Shown here: piece by piece, positions 41,360 to 50,433 of the stretch | Layout of the letters: each line of letters starts with the position of its first letter | Numbering within the stretch: the stretch's first letter is position 1 | Origin: Stenotrophomonas rhizophila | GTDB lineage: Bacteria > Pseudomonadota > Gammaproteobacteria > Xanthomonadales > Xanthomonadaceae | Reading direction: 5' to 3' | Length of the DNA stretch: 64,000 nucleotides | Assembly: GCF_003651185.1 (NCBI RefSeq) | Contig: NZ_RCDC01000006.1 | Location: 344,483-408,482 of the forward strand | Notes under the pieces: model-generated | What the model saw: only the letters and a program-made list of their open reading frames with translations | Told to the model about the DNA's origin: nothing | Databases searched by the model: none | Position numbers and translations under genes: made by a program

Positions 41360-42010
41360 ATGCGATCGTTCTCCCGTTTGTTGTGCCTGGCCGTGCTGGC
41401 CTCCCTGTTGTCCGGTTGTGGCTACAACGCCATCCAGCAGAAGGATGAGCAGGTCAAGGCCGGTTGGGCCGAGGTGCTCAACCAGTACAAGCGCCGCGCC
41501 GATCTGATCCCCAACCTGGTGCAGACCGTGGAAGGCTATGCCAACCAGGAACGCCAGGTGCTGACCGATGTCACCAACGCCCGTGCGCGCGTGGGGCAGG
41601 TCAACGTCAATGCCGACGATGCCGACTCCCTCAAGCAGTTCCAGCAGGCCCAGGGCGAGCTGAGCGGTGCGCTGTCGCGCCTGCTGGTGGTCACCGAGAA
41701 CTACCCGAACCTGAAGTCCGACCAGGGCTTCCGCGATCTGCAGGCACAGCTGGAAGGCACCGAGAACCGCATCACCGTGGCGCGCGGCCGCTATATCCAG
41801 ATGGTGCAGGACTACAACACCTACATCCGCCAGTTCCCGCAGGTGATCACCGCCAAGCTGTTCGGCTATGCGACCAAGCCGAACTTCACGGTGGAGAACG
41901 AAGCGCAGATCTCGCAGCCGCCGGCGGTCAAGTTCGGTTCGCAGCCACCGGCCCCGGCCCCGGCACCCGCACCGCAGGCGCCGCCGCAGCAGCCGCAGCC
42001 GGCGAACTGA
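41360..42010 (+). CDS. LemA-family lipoprotein
   Basis: A 216-residue protein. Residues 1-20 are a lipoprotein signal with lipobox LLSGC, then a long helical LemA domain (KAGWAEVLNQYKRRADLIPNL, VTNARARV, NYPNLKSDQGF). The last ~25 residues are Pro/Ala/Gln-rich. LemA proteins are commonly encoded with TPM-domain (YgcG-like) membrane proteins as here; function is not settled. It is the first gene of a three-gene operon; the next starts after four bases. Confidence 0.9.
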   Translation: MRSFSRLLCLAVLASLLSGCGYNAIQQKDEQVKAGWAEVLNQYKRRADLIPNLVQTVEGYANQERQVLTDVTNARARVGQVNVNADDADSLKQFQQAQGELSGALSRLLVVTENYPNLKSDQGFRDLQAQLEGTENRITVARGRYIQMVQDYNTYIRQFPQVITAKLFGYATKPNFTVENEAQISQPPAVKFGSQPPAPAPAPAPQAPPQQPQPAN

Positions 42011-42014
42011 GCCC

Positions 42015-42911
42015 GTGACCACGCGCCTGCTGCGTTGCCTGCTGCTGTTCTGCCTGGCGCTGGCGCTGCCGGCCTGGGCGCAGACCCAGGCCGCGATCCC
42101 GGCGATGTCCTCGCCGGTGGTGGATACCACCGGCACCCTGGATGCGGCGCAGATCCAGGCCCTGGAAGCGCAGGCGTTGGCGTTGCAGCAGCGCAAGGGC
42201 AGCCAGCTGCAGATCCTGATGGTGCCGACCACCGCGCCGGAAACCATCGAGCAGTACACCCAGCGGGTGTTCGAGCAGTGGTCCATCGGCCGCAAGGGCG
42301 TGGATGACGGCGTGCTGCTGGTGGTGGCCAAGGACGATCGCCGGGTCCGCATCGAGCCGGGCTATGGCCTGGAAGGCGCGATTCCGGATGCGATCGCCAA
42401 CCGGGTGATCCAGGAGTACCTGGCCCCGCGTTTCCGCACCAATGACTATGCCGGTGGCCTCACCGACGCCAGCGCCGCGCTGGTCAAGCTGATCGACGGC
42501 GAGGCGCTGCCCGCGCCGGTCAGTACACATCGCGCCCAGGACACCCCGGCCGGTGGCAACTGGACGATGGCGCTGGGCATCGGCCTGTTTGCCGGTCTGT
42601 TCCTGCGCGGCATCCTGGGCTGGCTGCCGCGACCGCTGCGCGCGCTGGCGAGCGGTGCCGGGGCCGGGGTGGCCGCGTTCCTGTTCACCTCGCTGGTGGT
42701 CGCCAGTGGCGCGGCCGCCGTGGTGGGCCTGCTGGTCGGTCTGACGTCGGCCGGTCGCGGCGGCGTGTTCGCGCGCAGTGGCGGCTGGGGTGGGGGTGGC
42801 TGGGGCGGTGGCGGGTTCGGTGGCGGCGGCGGGGGCTTCGGCGGCGGTGGAGGCGGCTGGGGTGGAGGGGGTGGACGTTCGGGAGGCGGTGGCGCCTCGG
42901 GAGGCTGGTGA
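42015..42911 (+). CDS. TPM-domain (YgcG-like) membrane protein with Gly-rich tail
   Basis: A 298-residue protein: signal peptide (residues 1-22), a TPM domain at ~30-170 (VDTTGTLDAAQIQALE, VDDGVLLVVAKDDRRVRIE, GLEGAIPDAIA), two transmembrane helices at ~185-245, and a C-terminal tail of ~40 residues of almost only Gly with periodic Trp/Phe. Such tails end many LemA-linked TPM proteins. Start GTG 42015 is the first codon giving the signal peptide, four bases after the lemA stop. The next gene's ATG overlaps its TGA. Proposed roles for these pairs (membrane protein turnover, envelope) are not established. Confidence 0.88.
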   Translation: MTTRLLRCLLLFCLALALPAWAQTQAAIPAMSSPVVDTTGTLDAAQIQALEAQALALQQRKGSQLQILMVPTTAPETIEQYTQRVFEQWSIGRKGVDDGVLLVVAKDDRRVRIEPGYGLEGAIPDAIANRVIQEYLAPRFRTNDYAGGLTDASAALVKLIDGEALPAPVSTHRAQDTPAGGNWTMALGIGLFAGLFLRGILGWLPRPLRALASGAGAGVAAFLFTSLVVASGAAAVVGLLVGLTSAGRGGVFARSGGWGGGGWGGGGFGGGGGGFGGGGGGWGGGGGRSGGGGASGGW

Positions 42912-43399
42912 TGCGCTGGCTCCGGCACGTGTTTTCCCCGTCGGTGCGGCGCGCCTTCCCACCCGCACATCTGCAGGCGATCACCGATGCGATCACTGCC
43001 GGCGAGCGGCGCCACGGTGGCCAGGTGATGTTCGCGGTGGAAGCGGCTCTGCCGCTGGCCGCGTTGTGGCAGGGCATCACCGCACAGCAGCGCGCACAGC
43101 AGGCCTTCGCACAGCTGCACACCTGGGATACCGAACACAACAACGGCGTGCTGATCTACCTGCTGCTGGCCGACCATGCCATCGAGCTGGTCGCCGACCG
43201 CGGGCTGCGTGGGCGCATCGGTGAGGCGCAGTGGCAGGCGATCTGCGCGCACATGCAGCAGCGGCTGCGCGAGGGCGCGCTGCAGGAGGGCGTGCTGCTG
43301 GCGATCGAAGAGGTTTCCGACCTGCTGGCCGGGCACTATCCGCCCGTTACGGGGTCACAGGATGACGGCCTGCCGGACACGCCGCAGATGCTGGGCTGA
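42911..43399 (+). CDS. TPM-domain protein
   Basis: A 162-residue protein with a second TPM domain: QAITDAITAGERRHGGQVMFAVEAALP, then AFAQLHTWDTEHNNGVLIYLLLADHAIELVADRGL and the C-terminal helix with GALQEGVLLAIEEVSDLLAGHYP. It lacks a signal peptide and transmembrane helix, so it is probably cytosolic. Translational overlap (TGATG) with the Gly-rich TPM gene ties the two together. This LemA-TPM-TPM order is common in Gammaproteobacteria. Confidence 0.88.
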   Translation: MRWLRHVFSPSVRRAFPPAHLQAITDAITAGERRHGGQVMFAVEAALPLAALWQGITAQQRAQQAFAQLHTWDTEHNNGVLIYLLLADHAIELVADRGLRGRIGEAQWQAICAHMQQRLREGALQEGVLLAIEEVSDLLAGHYPPVTGSQDDGLPDTPQMLG

Positions 43400-43483
43400 A
43401 GCCCGGCAATCGCGTGATCGGGGCCACCGCGAGGCCGCTCCCGGGCGGCGCTAGAATATCGGCATCCCTGCAAGGCATCGCCC

Positions 43484-44374
43484 ATGATCTATTTCCACGA
43501 CATCGACCCCATCGCCATCTCGCTTGGGCCGATCAAGGTGCATTGGTACGGCATCATGTACCTGCTCGGCTTCACCGCCGCCTGGTGGCTGGGGCGCAAG
43601 CGGATCGCGGCCGGGCGCCTGCCCGGGGTCGATGCCAACGGCTTCTCCGATCTGCTGTTCTACGCGATGCTCGGCGTGGTCGTCGGTGGCCGCGTGGGCT
43701 ACATGCTGTTCTACGCCACCTCGGAATTCCTGCACAACCCGCTGCTGCTGTTCAAGGTCTGGGACGGCGGCATGAGCTTCCACGGTGGCCTGCTCGGCGT
43801 GCTGTTCGCCGCGTGGTGGTGGTCGCGCAAGCATCGCCTGCACCTGTTCGATACCCTCGATTTCATGTCCCCGCTGGTGCCGCTGGGCCTGGGCTTCGGC
43901 CGCATCGGCAACTTCATCGGCGCCGAGCTGTGGGGCAAGTACACCGATGGCACCTGGGGCGTGGTGTTCCCGAGCGGCCTGCCGGCGCCGTTGAACGGGC
44001 TGGACCTGGCCACGCTCAAGGCCGAGTTCGCCACCGGCGCGCTCAACCCGTACGCCCGCCATCCCTCGCAGCTGTATGAAGCGCTGCTGGAAGGCCTGGT
44101 GATGTTCGTGGTGCTGTGGGCGGTATCGGCCAAGCCGCGCCATCGCTATGTGATCGCCGGCCTGTTCGCGCTGATGTACGGCATCTTCCGCTTCGCGGTG
44201 GAGTTCGTGCGCATGCCCGACAACGGCGTCTACCTCGCCTTCGACTGGTTCACCCGTGGCCAGCTGCTCAGCCTGCCGCTGGTGGCCTTCGGCCTGGTGT
44301 TGCTGGCGCTGTCGCGCCGTGCGCCGGTGCTGCAGCCGGTCCTGCCGGTCGCTACCGCGGGCGCCAAGGCATGA
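43484..44374 (+). CDS. lgt: prolipoprotein diacylglyceryl transferase
   Basis: A 296-residue seven-helix inner-membrane enzyme that moves the diacylglyceryl group of phosphatidylglycerol to the lipobox Cys. Diagnostic are [39 protein letters not shown] with essential His, [14 protein letters not shown] and [12 protein letters not shown]. Start ATG 43484. Its stop overlaps the thyA ATG (ATGA). The lgt-thyA(-folA) order is widely conserved. Confidence 0.97.
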   Translation: MIYFHDIDPIAISLGPIKVHWYGIMYLLGFTAAWWLGRKRIAAGRLPGVDANGFSDLLFYAMLGVVVGGRVGYMLFYATSEFLHNPLLLFKVWDGGMSFHGGLLGVLFAAWWWSRKHRLHLFDTLDFMSPLVPLGLGFGRIGNFIGAELWGKYTDGTWGVVFPSGLPAPLNGLDLATLKAEFATGALNPYARHPSQLYEALLEGLVMFVVLWAVSAKPRHRYVIAGLFALMYGIFRFAVEFVRMPDNGVYLAFDWFTRGQLLSLPLVAFGLVLLALSRRAPVLQPVLPVATAGAKA

Positions 44375-45165
44375 AGGCCTACCTGGAGCTGCTTGAGCAT
44401 GTGCTGGAGCACGGCACGGAAAAGTCCGATCGCACCGGCACCGGCACGCGCAGCGTGTTCGGCTGGCAGATGCGCTTCAATCTCAATGACGGCTTCCCGT
44501 TGGTCACCACCAAGAAGCTGCACCTGCGCTCGATCATCCATGAGCTGCTGTGGTTCCTGAAGGGCGATACCAACATCGGGTATCTCAAGGAGCACCAGGT
44601 GCGGATCTGGGACGAATGGGCCGATGCCAACGGCGACCTCGGCCCGATCTACGGCAAGCAGTGGCGCAGCTGGGCCACCGCCGATGGCGGGGCGATCGAC
44701 CAGGTGCAGTGGCTGGTGGACGAGATCAAGCGCAACCCGGATTCGCGCCGGCTGGTGGTCAGTGCCTGGAACGTGGGCGAGCTGTCGCAGATGGCGTTGA
44801 TGCCGTGCCACAACCTGTTCCAGTTCTACGTGGTGGACGGCAAGCTCAGCTGCCAGCTGTACCAGCGCAGCGGCGACATCTTCCTCGGCGTGCCGTTCAA
44901 CATCGCCAGCTACGCGCTGCTGACCCACATGGTGGCGCAGGCGACCGGGCTGGGCGTCGGCGATTTCGTACACACCCTGGGCGATGCGCACCTGTACTCC
45001 AACCATTTCGAGCAGGCCCGCGAACAGCTCGCACGTGAGCCGCGCGCGCTGCCGAATCTCTGGTTGAACCCCGACGTGACCGATCTGTTCGGTTTCCAGT
45101 TCGATGACATCCGCATCGATGGTTACGACCCGCACCCGGCGATCAAGGCCCCGGTGGCGGTGTGA
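44371..45165 (+). CDS. thyA: thymidylate synthase
   Basis: A 264-residue enzyme that methylates dUMP to dTMP using 5,10-methylene-THF. Signatures: [29 protein letters not shown] with the nucleophilic Cys in [26 protein letters not shown] and DAHLYSNH. Exactly E. coli length. ATG 44371 overlaps the lgt stop, and its own stop overlaps the GTG of folA. Confidence 0.97.
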   Translation: MKAYLELLEHVLEHGTEKSDRTGTGTRSVFGWQMRFNLNDGFPLVTTKKLHLRSIIHELLWFLKGDTNIGYLKEHQVRIWDEWADANGDLGPIYGKQWRSWATADGGAIDQVQWLVDEIKRNPDSRRLVVSAWNVGELSQMALMPCHNLFQFYVVDGKLSCQLYQRSGDIFLGVPFNIASYALLTHMVAQATGLGVGDFVHTLGDAHLYSNHFEQAREQLAREPRALPNLWLNPDVTDLFGFQFDDIRIDGYDPHPAIKAPVAV

Positions 45166-45668
45166 GCAACACGCGCATGAGGCTCTCCCTGATCGCCGCG
45201 CTGGACACCGACCACGGCATCGGCCGTGACAACGACCTGCCATGGAAGCTGCCGGACGATCTCAAGCGCTTCAAAGCGCTGACCGTCGGCAAGCCGATCC
45301 TGATGGGGCGCAAGACCGCGCAGTCGCTCGGCCGTGCCTTGCCGGGCCGGTTGAATCTGGTGCTGACCCGCAGTGGGCAGGTGCCGTTCGACGGCATGCA
45401 GGCGGTGGCCTCGATCGAGCAGGCGCTGCAGGCAGCGGGCGCTGCGGGGGCCGAAGAGCTGTGCGTCATCGGTGGCGGCGAGATCTATCGCCTGGCCATG
45501 GCCCAGGCCACCGATCTGCACCTGACGTGGGTACAGACCACTGTACCGGCCGATACCCATTTCCCGCCGGTCGATCCGGCGCTGTGGGTGGAGGTGGCGC
45601 GCGAACACCACGCGGCCGACGAGCGGCACGCGTTCGCGTTCGATTTCGTGGATTACCGCCGCGCCTGA
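45162..45668 (+). CDS. folA: dihydrofolate reductase
   Basis: A 168-residue enzyme that regenerates tetrahydrofolate after the thymidylate synthase reaction. Features: [21 protein letters not shown] with the Met20-loop Asn-Asp-Leu-Pro-Trp, [18 protein letters not shown], and [13 protein letters not shown]. The active-site acid is the Asp in [10 protein letters not shown]. Starts with GTG 45162 inside the thyA stop (GTGA), so folate and dTMP steps are translationally coupled. Confidence 0.96.
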   Translation: MSNTRMRLSLIAALDTDHGIGRDNDLPWKLPDDLKRFKALTVGKPILMGRKTAQSLGRALPGRLNLVLTRSGQVPFDGMQAVASIEQALQAAGAAGAEELCVIGGGEIYRLAMAQATDLHLTWVQTTVPADTHFPPVDPALWVEVAREHHAADERHAFAFDFVDYRRA

Positions 45669-45711
45669 GCGCGCGCTGCAGGCAGGCCGGTCGTACTGAC
45701 CGGCCTGCGGC

Positions 45712-46755
45712 TCATTCGGCGTCGCTGGTGACGTCGTTGTTCTGCGGCTGTTGCTGTTGCTGCGGCTGCTGCTCGGCGTTCTGCGCGGGCTTCGCACCGC
45801 CGCCCTGTCGGCCCTGGCCGCCCCGGCCACGGTCGCGCCCCTGGCCTTGGCCCTGGCGCGGTGGACGCCCATTCGGCTGCGCACCCTCGGCGGCCGGGCG
45901 GCGAGCCGGCGGACGCGGCGCGGACACCGGCTTGGGCACATCGCGGCCCGGCACCTGCACCACGCGCAGTTCTTCGGTATCCAGCTGCAGTGCGGTGAGC
46001 TTGCCACCCCAGACCGCGCCGGTATCGATCGCATGCACGCCCTGGGTGATGGTCAGACCGAGGGCGGACCAATGCCCGCAGACGATCTTCAGGTCGCGCT
46101 CGGCGCGGCCCGGCACTTCGAACCAGGGGTACAGGCCCTGTTCCTGCGTACCCGGCGTGCCCTTGTCTTCGATCCCGATCCGGCCCCGCGGCGTGCAGTA
46201 ACGCATACGGGTGAACAGATTGATGATCGCGCGGGAGCGGTCGTAGCCGGCCAGCCCGGGGGACCAGCTGGGCTTGTCACCGTACATGTTGCGGAACAGC
46301 TTGCGGTAGCCGCTGCCGTGCAGCTGCTGCTCGACCTCGCGGGCATGCTTTTCGGCCAGCTGGGTGGTCCACTTCGGGGCCAGCCCGGCATGGATCATCA
46401 TCCAGCCCAGCTCGCGGTCCACATGGGCCAGCTTCTGCAGACGCAGCCAGTCCAGCAGCTCGTCGCGGTCCTCGGCCTGCACGATGCGCAGCAGGTCCGG
46501 GTTGACCTTGCGCTGCTCTTCCTCGGTGCGTGCACCGACCGCGAGCAGGGACAGGTCGTGGTTGCCCAGCACGATCACGCTGCTCTCGCGCAGCGAATGG
46601 ACCAGGCGCAGGGTTTCCAGCGACTGCCCACCGCGGTTGACCAGATCGCCGCAGAACCACAGCGTGTCGACGGCGGGGTCGAAGTTGATTTTTTCCAGCA
46701 ACCGCTGGGTGACGTCGTAGCAGCCCTGCAGGTCGCCGATGGCCCAGACACTCAT
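45712..46755 (-). CDS. apaH: Ap4A hydrolase with extended low-complexity C-terminus
   Basis: A 347-residue symmetrical diadenosine-tetraphosphatase; it splits Ap4A to 2 ADP, and in E. coli ApaH also removes Np4 caps from RNA. Metallophosphoesterase motifs GDLQGC, WFCGDLVNRGGQSL, VLGNHD, MIHAGLAPKW and CGHWSALGL are intact in the first ~275 residues. The last ~70 residues are extra compared with E. coli (280): Pro/Ala/Arg then RGRGGQGRQGGG and a Gln-Asn run, an RGG-like disordered tail. Last gene of the lptD-surA-pdxA-ksgA-apaG-apaH run. Confidence 0.95.
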   Translation of the reverse strand: MSVWAIGDLQGCYDVTQRLLEKINFDPAVDTLWFCGDLVNRGGQSLETLRLVHSLRESSVIVLGNHDLSLLAVGARTEEEQRKVNPDLLRIVQAEDRDELLDWLRLQKLAHVDRELGWMMIHAGLAPKWTTQLAEKHAREVEQQLHGSGYRKLFRNMYGDKPSWSPGLAGYDRSRAIINLFTRMRYCTPRGRIGIEDKGTPGTQEQGLYPWFEVPGRAERDLKIVCGHWSALGLTITQGVHAIDTGAVWGGKLTALQLDTEELRVVQVPGRDVPKPVSAPRPPARRPAAEGAQPNGRPPRQGQGQGRDRGRGGQGRQGGGAKPAQNAEQQPQQQQQPQNNDVTSDAE

Positions 46756-46768
46756 GCGTGCGCCTCCA

Positions 46769-47152
46769 TCAGTGCAGTGTGCGCGGAACGGTCAGGACGA
46801 ACGGCGCGATGGGGGCGGCGAACTCGGTGCCGTCGTCGGCCACCATGTCGTAGTGCCCCTGCATCGTGCCGTGCTCGGTCTCCAGCATGACACCGGAGGT
46901 GTAACGGAAGTCTTCACCGGGGCGCAGCCGCGGCTGCTCGCCGATCACCCCGTCGCCGTCGACATGCTCGATGCGGCCATTGGCATCGGTGATCCGCCAG
47001 TGGCGCGCCACCAGCCGTGCCGCGACGCGGCCCCGGTTGAGGATGCGGATCGTATAGGCGAACGCGTAGCGGCCGTCCTCCGGGGTGGACTGGTCATCGA
47101 GGAAGCGGGGGGCGACCTCGACGGAGATCGCGTAGTTTGCAGCGTCGTTCAT
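46769..47152 (-). CDS. apaG: ApaG domain protein
   Basis: A 127-residue single-domain protein of the fibronectin-III-like ApaG fold: [41 protein letters not shown] and [20 protein letters not shown] are the family signature. Annotated as Co2+/Mg2+ efflux-linked in E. coli/Salmonella, but the biochemical role remains open. It lies between ksgA and apaH; 13 bases separate it from apaH and 123 from ksgA. Confidence 0.95.
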   Translation of the reverse strand: MNDAANYAISVEVAPRFLDDQSTPEDGRYAFAYTIRILNRGRVAARLVARHWRITDANGRIEHVDGDGVIGEQPRLRPGEDFRYTSGVMLETEHGTMQGHYDMVADDGTEFAAPIAPFVLTVPRTLH

Positions 47153-47275
47153 GCAGGCAGTTTAGTGAATGTTGTGCACGATGAGATGAGTGCTGCCCAA
47201 GCTGGCAGCGCCCCCGTCATGGATGTCAGGCGGTTCCACGTGCGCGCGGCCGGTGCTGGCCACGAGGTGGCGCGC

Positions 47276-48106
47276 TCAACCTTGCGGCGCGTCAGCCTCG
47301 TACGGGACGTTGGCCAGCGCGATGAACTGCGCCACGTCCAGCTGCTCGGCGCGGGCATCGCTGCGCACGCCGGCCGCTTCGAACTGCTCGGGCGTGCACA
47401 CGTTCTGCAGCGCGTTGCGCAGGGTCTTGCGGCGCTGACCAAAGGCGGCCTTGACCACATGGGCGAAGCGCTTGCGGTCCAGGATGCCGACCGTGGCCGG
47501 ATCGCGCGGGACCAGCCGCACCACCGCCGAATCGACCTTGGGCGGCGGGCGGAACGCACCCGGCGGCACCACGAACAGCGAGGTCACCTTGCAGAACGCC
47601 TGCAGCATCACGCTCAGCCGGCCATACACCTTGCTGCCCGGATCGGCGGCCATGCGGTCGACCACTTCCTTCTGCAGCATGAAGTGCATGTCGGTGATCA
47701 TCGCGGCGTGGTCCAGCGCATGGAACAGGATCGGCGAGGAGATGTTGTAGGGCAGGTTGCCGACCAGGCGGATCGGGCTGCCGGCAGCCAGCTCGGTGAA
47801 GTCCACCTGCAGCACGTCGCGGTGGATGATGGTCATCTCGCCCAGCGGTTCGGCGGCGGCGGCCAGCGGGCCGACCAGATCCCGATCGAACTCGATCACG
47901 GTCAGCTTCGGGTGGCGGCGCAGCAGCGGCAAGGTGATCGCGCCCTGGCCCGGGCCGATCTCGACCAGGCGGTCGCCGTCTTTCGGGCTGACCGCCAGCA
48001 CGATCTTGTCGATGTAGCTGCGGTCGGCGAGGAAGTGCTGGCCGAGCTGCTTCTTGGCGGGGCCGGAAAAACCGGGCGCGCCGGAGGAGGAATACGAAGA
48101 AGTCAT
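47276..48106 (-). CDS. ksgA: 16S rRNA dimethyladenosine transferase
   Basis: A 276-residue RsmA/KsgA that dimethylates two adjacent adenosines in the 3' helix of 16S rRNA during small-subunit maturation. AKKQLGQHFLAD, VEIGPGQGAITLPLL (motif I), and VGNLPYNISSPILF (motif IV with NLPY catalytic loop) are present. ATG 48106 overlaps the pdxA stop (ATGA). A longer frame to 48142 would overlap pdxA coding sequence and is rejected. Confidence 0.96.
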   Translation of the reverse strand: MTSSYSSSGAPGFSGPAKKQLGQHFLADRSYIDKIVLAVSPKDGDRLVEIGPGQGAITLPLLRRHPKLTVIEFDRDLVGPLAAAAEPLGEMTIIHRDVLQVDFTELAAGSPIRLVGNLPYNISSPILFHALDHAAMITDMHFMLQKEVVDRMAADPGSKVYGRLSVMLQAFCKVTSLFVVPPGAFRPPPKVDSAVVRLVPRDPATVGILDRKRFAHVVKAAFGQRRKTLRNALQNVCTPEQFEAAGVRSDARAEQLDVAQFIALANVPYEADAPQG

Positions 48107-49083
48107 GGCACCAGTGTACGTTGGCGCGCCAGCCGGGCACACAGCGCGGTGGCAGCGAGGAGGCTGGACGGGTCGGCCAGGCCGCGGCCGGCCAGATCCA
48201 GGGCGGTGCCATGGTCGACCGCGACGCGCGGGTAGGGCAGGCCCAGGGTGATGTTGACGGCCTGCTCGAAGCCGCTGTACTTGAGCACCGGCAGGCCCTG
48301 GTCGTGGTACATGGCCAGCACCGTGTCGAACCCGGCCAGCTTGGCCGGCAGGAAGGCGGTGTCGGCCGGCAGCGGCCCGGCCAGGTCCATGCCCTGGGCG
48401 CGCAGGCGCGCCAGCAGCGGGATGATCAGGTCCAGTTCTTCGCGCCCCAGATGACCGTCTTCGCCGGCGTGCGGGTTGAGCCCGAGCACGGCGATGCGCG
48501 GCGAGGCCAGCCCGAAATCGCGCTGCAGGGCGTCGTGGATGATCTTCAGGGTGAGTGCCAGGCCATCGGCCGTGATCGCATCGGCCACCGCGCGCAACGG
48601 CAGGTGGGTGGTGGCCAGGGCGACCCGGACGATGTCATTGGCGAGCATCATCACCACCGGGGTGCGGGCCTGGTCGGCCAGCAGTTCGGTGGTGCCGCTG
48701 TAGGCGATGCCGCCCTCGTTGATGACCGCCTTGTGCACCGGGCCGGTGACCACGCCAGCAAGTTCACCGGACAGGCAGGCCTGCCCGGCCTGGCGCAGTG
48801 CGCCGATCACGGCCCCGGCGTTGGCTGGATCCGGCGTGCCGAAGCGCGAGGGCACGGCATTGGGGACCGCGCGCAACGGCAGATCGCCCGGCTGACGGGC
48901 GATGGTGTCTTCAGGCAGGAGCTGCAGGGGCAGCGACAGCGCAGCGGCGGCAGCCTGCAGCGTGTCCGGGTCGGCGAAGGCCAGCAGCCGGCAATCGGTG
49001 CGCGGCTGCTGGATCAGACGGAGGCAGAGCTCCGGGCCGATCCCCGCCGGCTCGCCCGGTACCAGCGCGAGCTGCGGGAGCAT
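48103..49083 (-). CDS. pdxA: 4-hydroxythreonine-4-phosphate dehydrogenase
   Basis: A 326-residue NAD(P)-dependent enzyme of DXP-dependent pyridoxal-5'-phosphate synthesis. LVPGEPAGIGPELCL near the N-terminus, VTGPVHKAVINEGG with a metal-ligand His, TTHLPLRAV, LGLNPHAGEDGHLG and MYHDQGLPVLKYSGF carry the three metal-binding His/Asp positions. Start ATG 49083 lies three bases after the surA stop. Confidence 0.96.
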   Translation of the reverse strand: MLPQLALVPGEPAGIGPELCLRLIQQPRTDCRLLAFADPDTLQAAAAALSLPLQLLPEDTIARQPGDLPLRAVPNAVPSRFGTPDPANAGAVIGALRQAGQACLSGELAGVVTGPVHKAVINEGGIAYSGTTELLADQARTPVVMMLANDIVRVALATTHLPLRAVADAITADGLALTLKIIHDALQRDFGLASPRIAVLGLNPHAGEDGHLGREELDLIIPLLARLRAQGMDLAGPLPADTAFLPAKLAGFDTVLAMYHDQGLPVLKYSGFEQAVNITLGLPYPRVAVDHGTALDLAGRGLADPSSLLAATALCARLARQRTLVP

Positions 49084-49086
49084 GGA

Positions 49087-50433
49087 TCAGGACTGCGGCG
49101 GCGTGGTCGCCGCGGCACCCGGGGCATAGCCGCGCATATCCACGTAGGCTTCGCCACGCAGTTCCTGCAGGAAGCGGTTGTACTCTTCCTCCAGCTTGCG
49201 GCGGCCGATCGTTTCACGGATCTGGGCGCGCTGGTTGTCGGTGGTGGCATCGGTCTGGCGCGTGGCGACGCGCTGGACGATGTGCCAGCCGGCATCGGTA
49301 CGGAACGGCGGGCTCACGCCGCCGTCGGTGATGCCCTCAACCTGCTTGCCGAAATCCGGGCCGAAGGCATCGGCCGGGAACCAGCCCAGATCGCCGCCCT
49401 GGCCCTTGCTGTTGTTGTCTTCCGAGGATTCCTTGGCCACTGCATCGAACTCGGCGCCGCCGGCGATGCGGGCACGCAGGGTGTCGATCTTGGCCTTGGC
49501 CGCGGCATTGTCCTGCTGGTCGGTGATGCGGACCAGGATATGACGGGCGTGGTATTCGGTGATGGTGTGACCGCCGTCAGCGGCCGCGCTGGCATCACGC
49601 ACCTCGACCAGCTTCAGCAGCTGGAAGCCACTGGGGCCACGCAGCGGGCCGACCACGTCGCCGGACTTCATCTCTTTCATCATCTGCGCGAAGGCATTCG
49701 GGATTTCATCCAGCGAACGCCAGCCCAGGTCGCCGCCTTCCAGCGCGTTGGGGCTGTCCGAATAACGGACGGCGGCGGCGTTGAAGTCGATCTCGCCCTT
49801 GTCCAGCAGCGCCTTGACGCCATCGGCCTTCTTCTGGCCGGTGGTGATCTGCTCGGCGGTGGCGCCTTCCGGCAGGCCGATCAGGATGTGGGCCAGGTGG
49901 TACTGGGTGCCCACGGTGGCCTGCTGCTTGAGCGCGCCATCCACTTCGCCTTCGCTGACGGTGATGCGGCTCTGCGCGAAGCTCTGGCGCAGGCGCTGGA
50001 CGGTGATCTCGTCACGCACCGAATCGCGGAAATCGTTGAAATCCAGGCCATCGCTGGCCAGACGCTGGCGCAGGGCATCCAGGGTGGAGCCGTTCTGCTG
50101 GGCGATGGCGTTGATGGCCTGGTTCAGTTCCTGATCGCTGACCTTGATGCCACTGCTCTCGGCACGCGCCACCTGCAGCTTCACCAGCACCAGGCGCTCG
50201 AGCACCTGGCGGCTGAGCACATCATCGGGCGGCAGCTGGTTTTCACGACCGGCGTACTGGGCCTTGATGTTCTGGACGGCGCGGTCCAGTTCGCTCTGCA
50301 GCACGACGTCCTCATCGACGATCGCCGCGATGCGGTCCAGCGGCTGACCCTGCTGGGCCAGCACCTGCAACGGGGCCGTCGCGGAGGAGACCGCCAGCAG
50401 GGAGGCGAGGAGTACGGGAAGGGTCTTGGTCAT
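49087..50433 (-). CDS. surA: periplasmic chaperone / peptidyl-prolyl isomerase SurA
   Basis: A 448-residue periplasmic chaperone for beta-barrel outer membrane proteins, including LptD encoded just upstream. Signal peptide (residues 1-26, LASLLAVSSATAPLQVLAQ), a SurA N-terminal helical domain (RIAAIVDEDVVLQSEL, LERLVLVKLQ), and two parvulin domains marked by YHLAHILIGLPEG and YHARHILVRITD. Its ATG overlaps the lptD stop. Confidence 0.96.
   Translation of the reverse strand: MTKTLPVLLASLLAVSSATAPLQVLAQQGQPLDRIAAIVDEDVVLQSELDRAVQNIKAQYAGRENQLPPDDVLSRQVLERLVLVKLQVARAESSGIKVSDQELNQAINAIAQQNGSTLDALRQRLASDGLDFNDFRDSVRDEITVQRLRQSFAQSRITVSEGEVDGALKQQATVGTQYHLAHILIGLPEGATAEQITTGQKKADGVKALLDKGEIDFNAAAVRYSDSPNALEGGDLGWRSLDEIPNAFAQMMKEMKSGDVVGPLRGPSGFQLLKLVEVRDASAAADGGHTITEYHARHILVRITDQQDNAAAKAKIDTLRARIAGGAEFDAVAKESSEDNNSKGQGGDLGWFPADAFGPDFGKQVEGITDGGVSPPFRTDAGWHIVQRVATRQTDATTDNQRAQIRETIGRRKLEEEYNRFLQELRGEAYVDMRGYAPGAAATTPPQS

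Noticed and set aside
42780..42911. Gly-rich repeat tract as a mobile or PE_PGRS-like element
   Set aside because: It is the usual low-complexity tail of LemA-linked TPM proteins and stays in frame with the gene.
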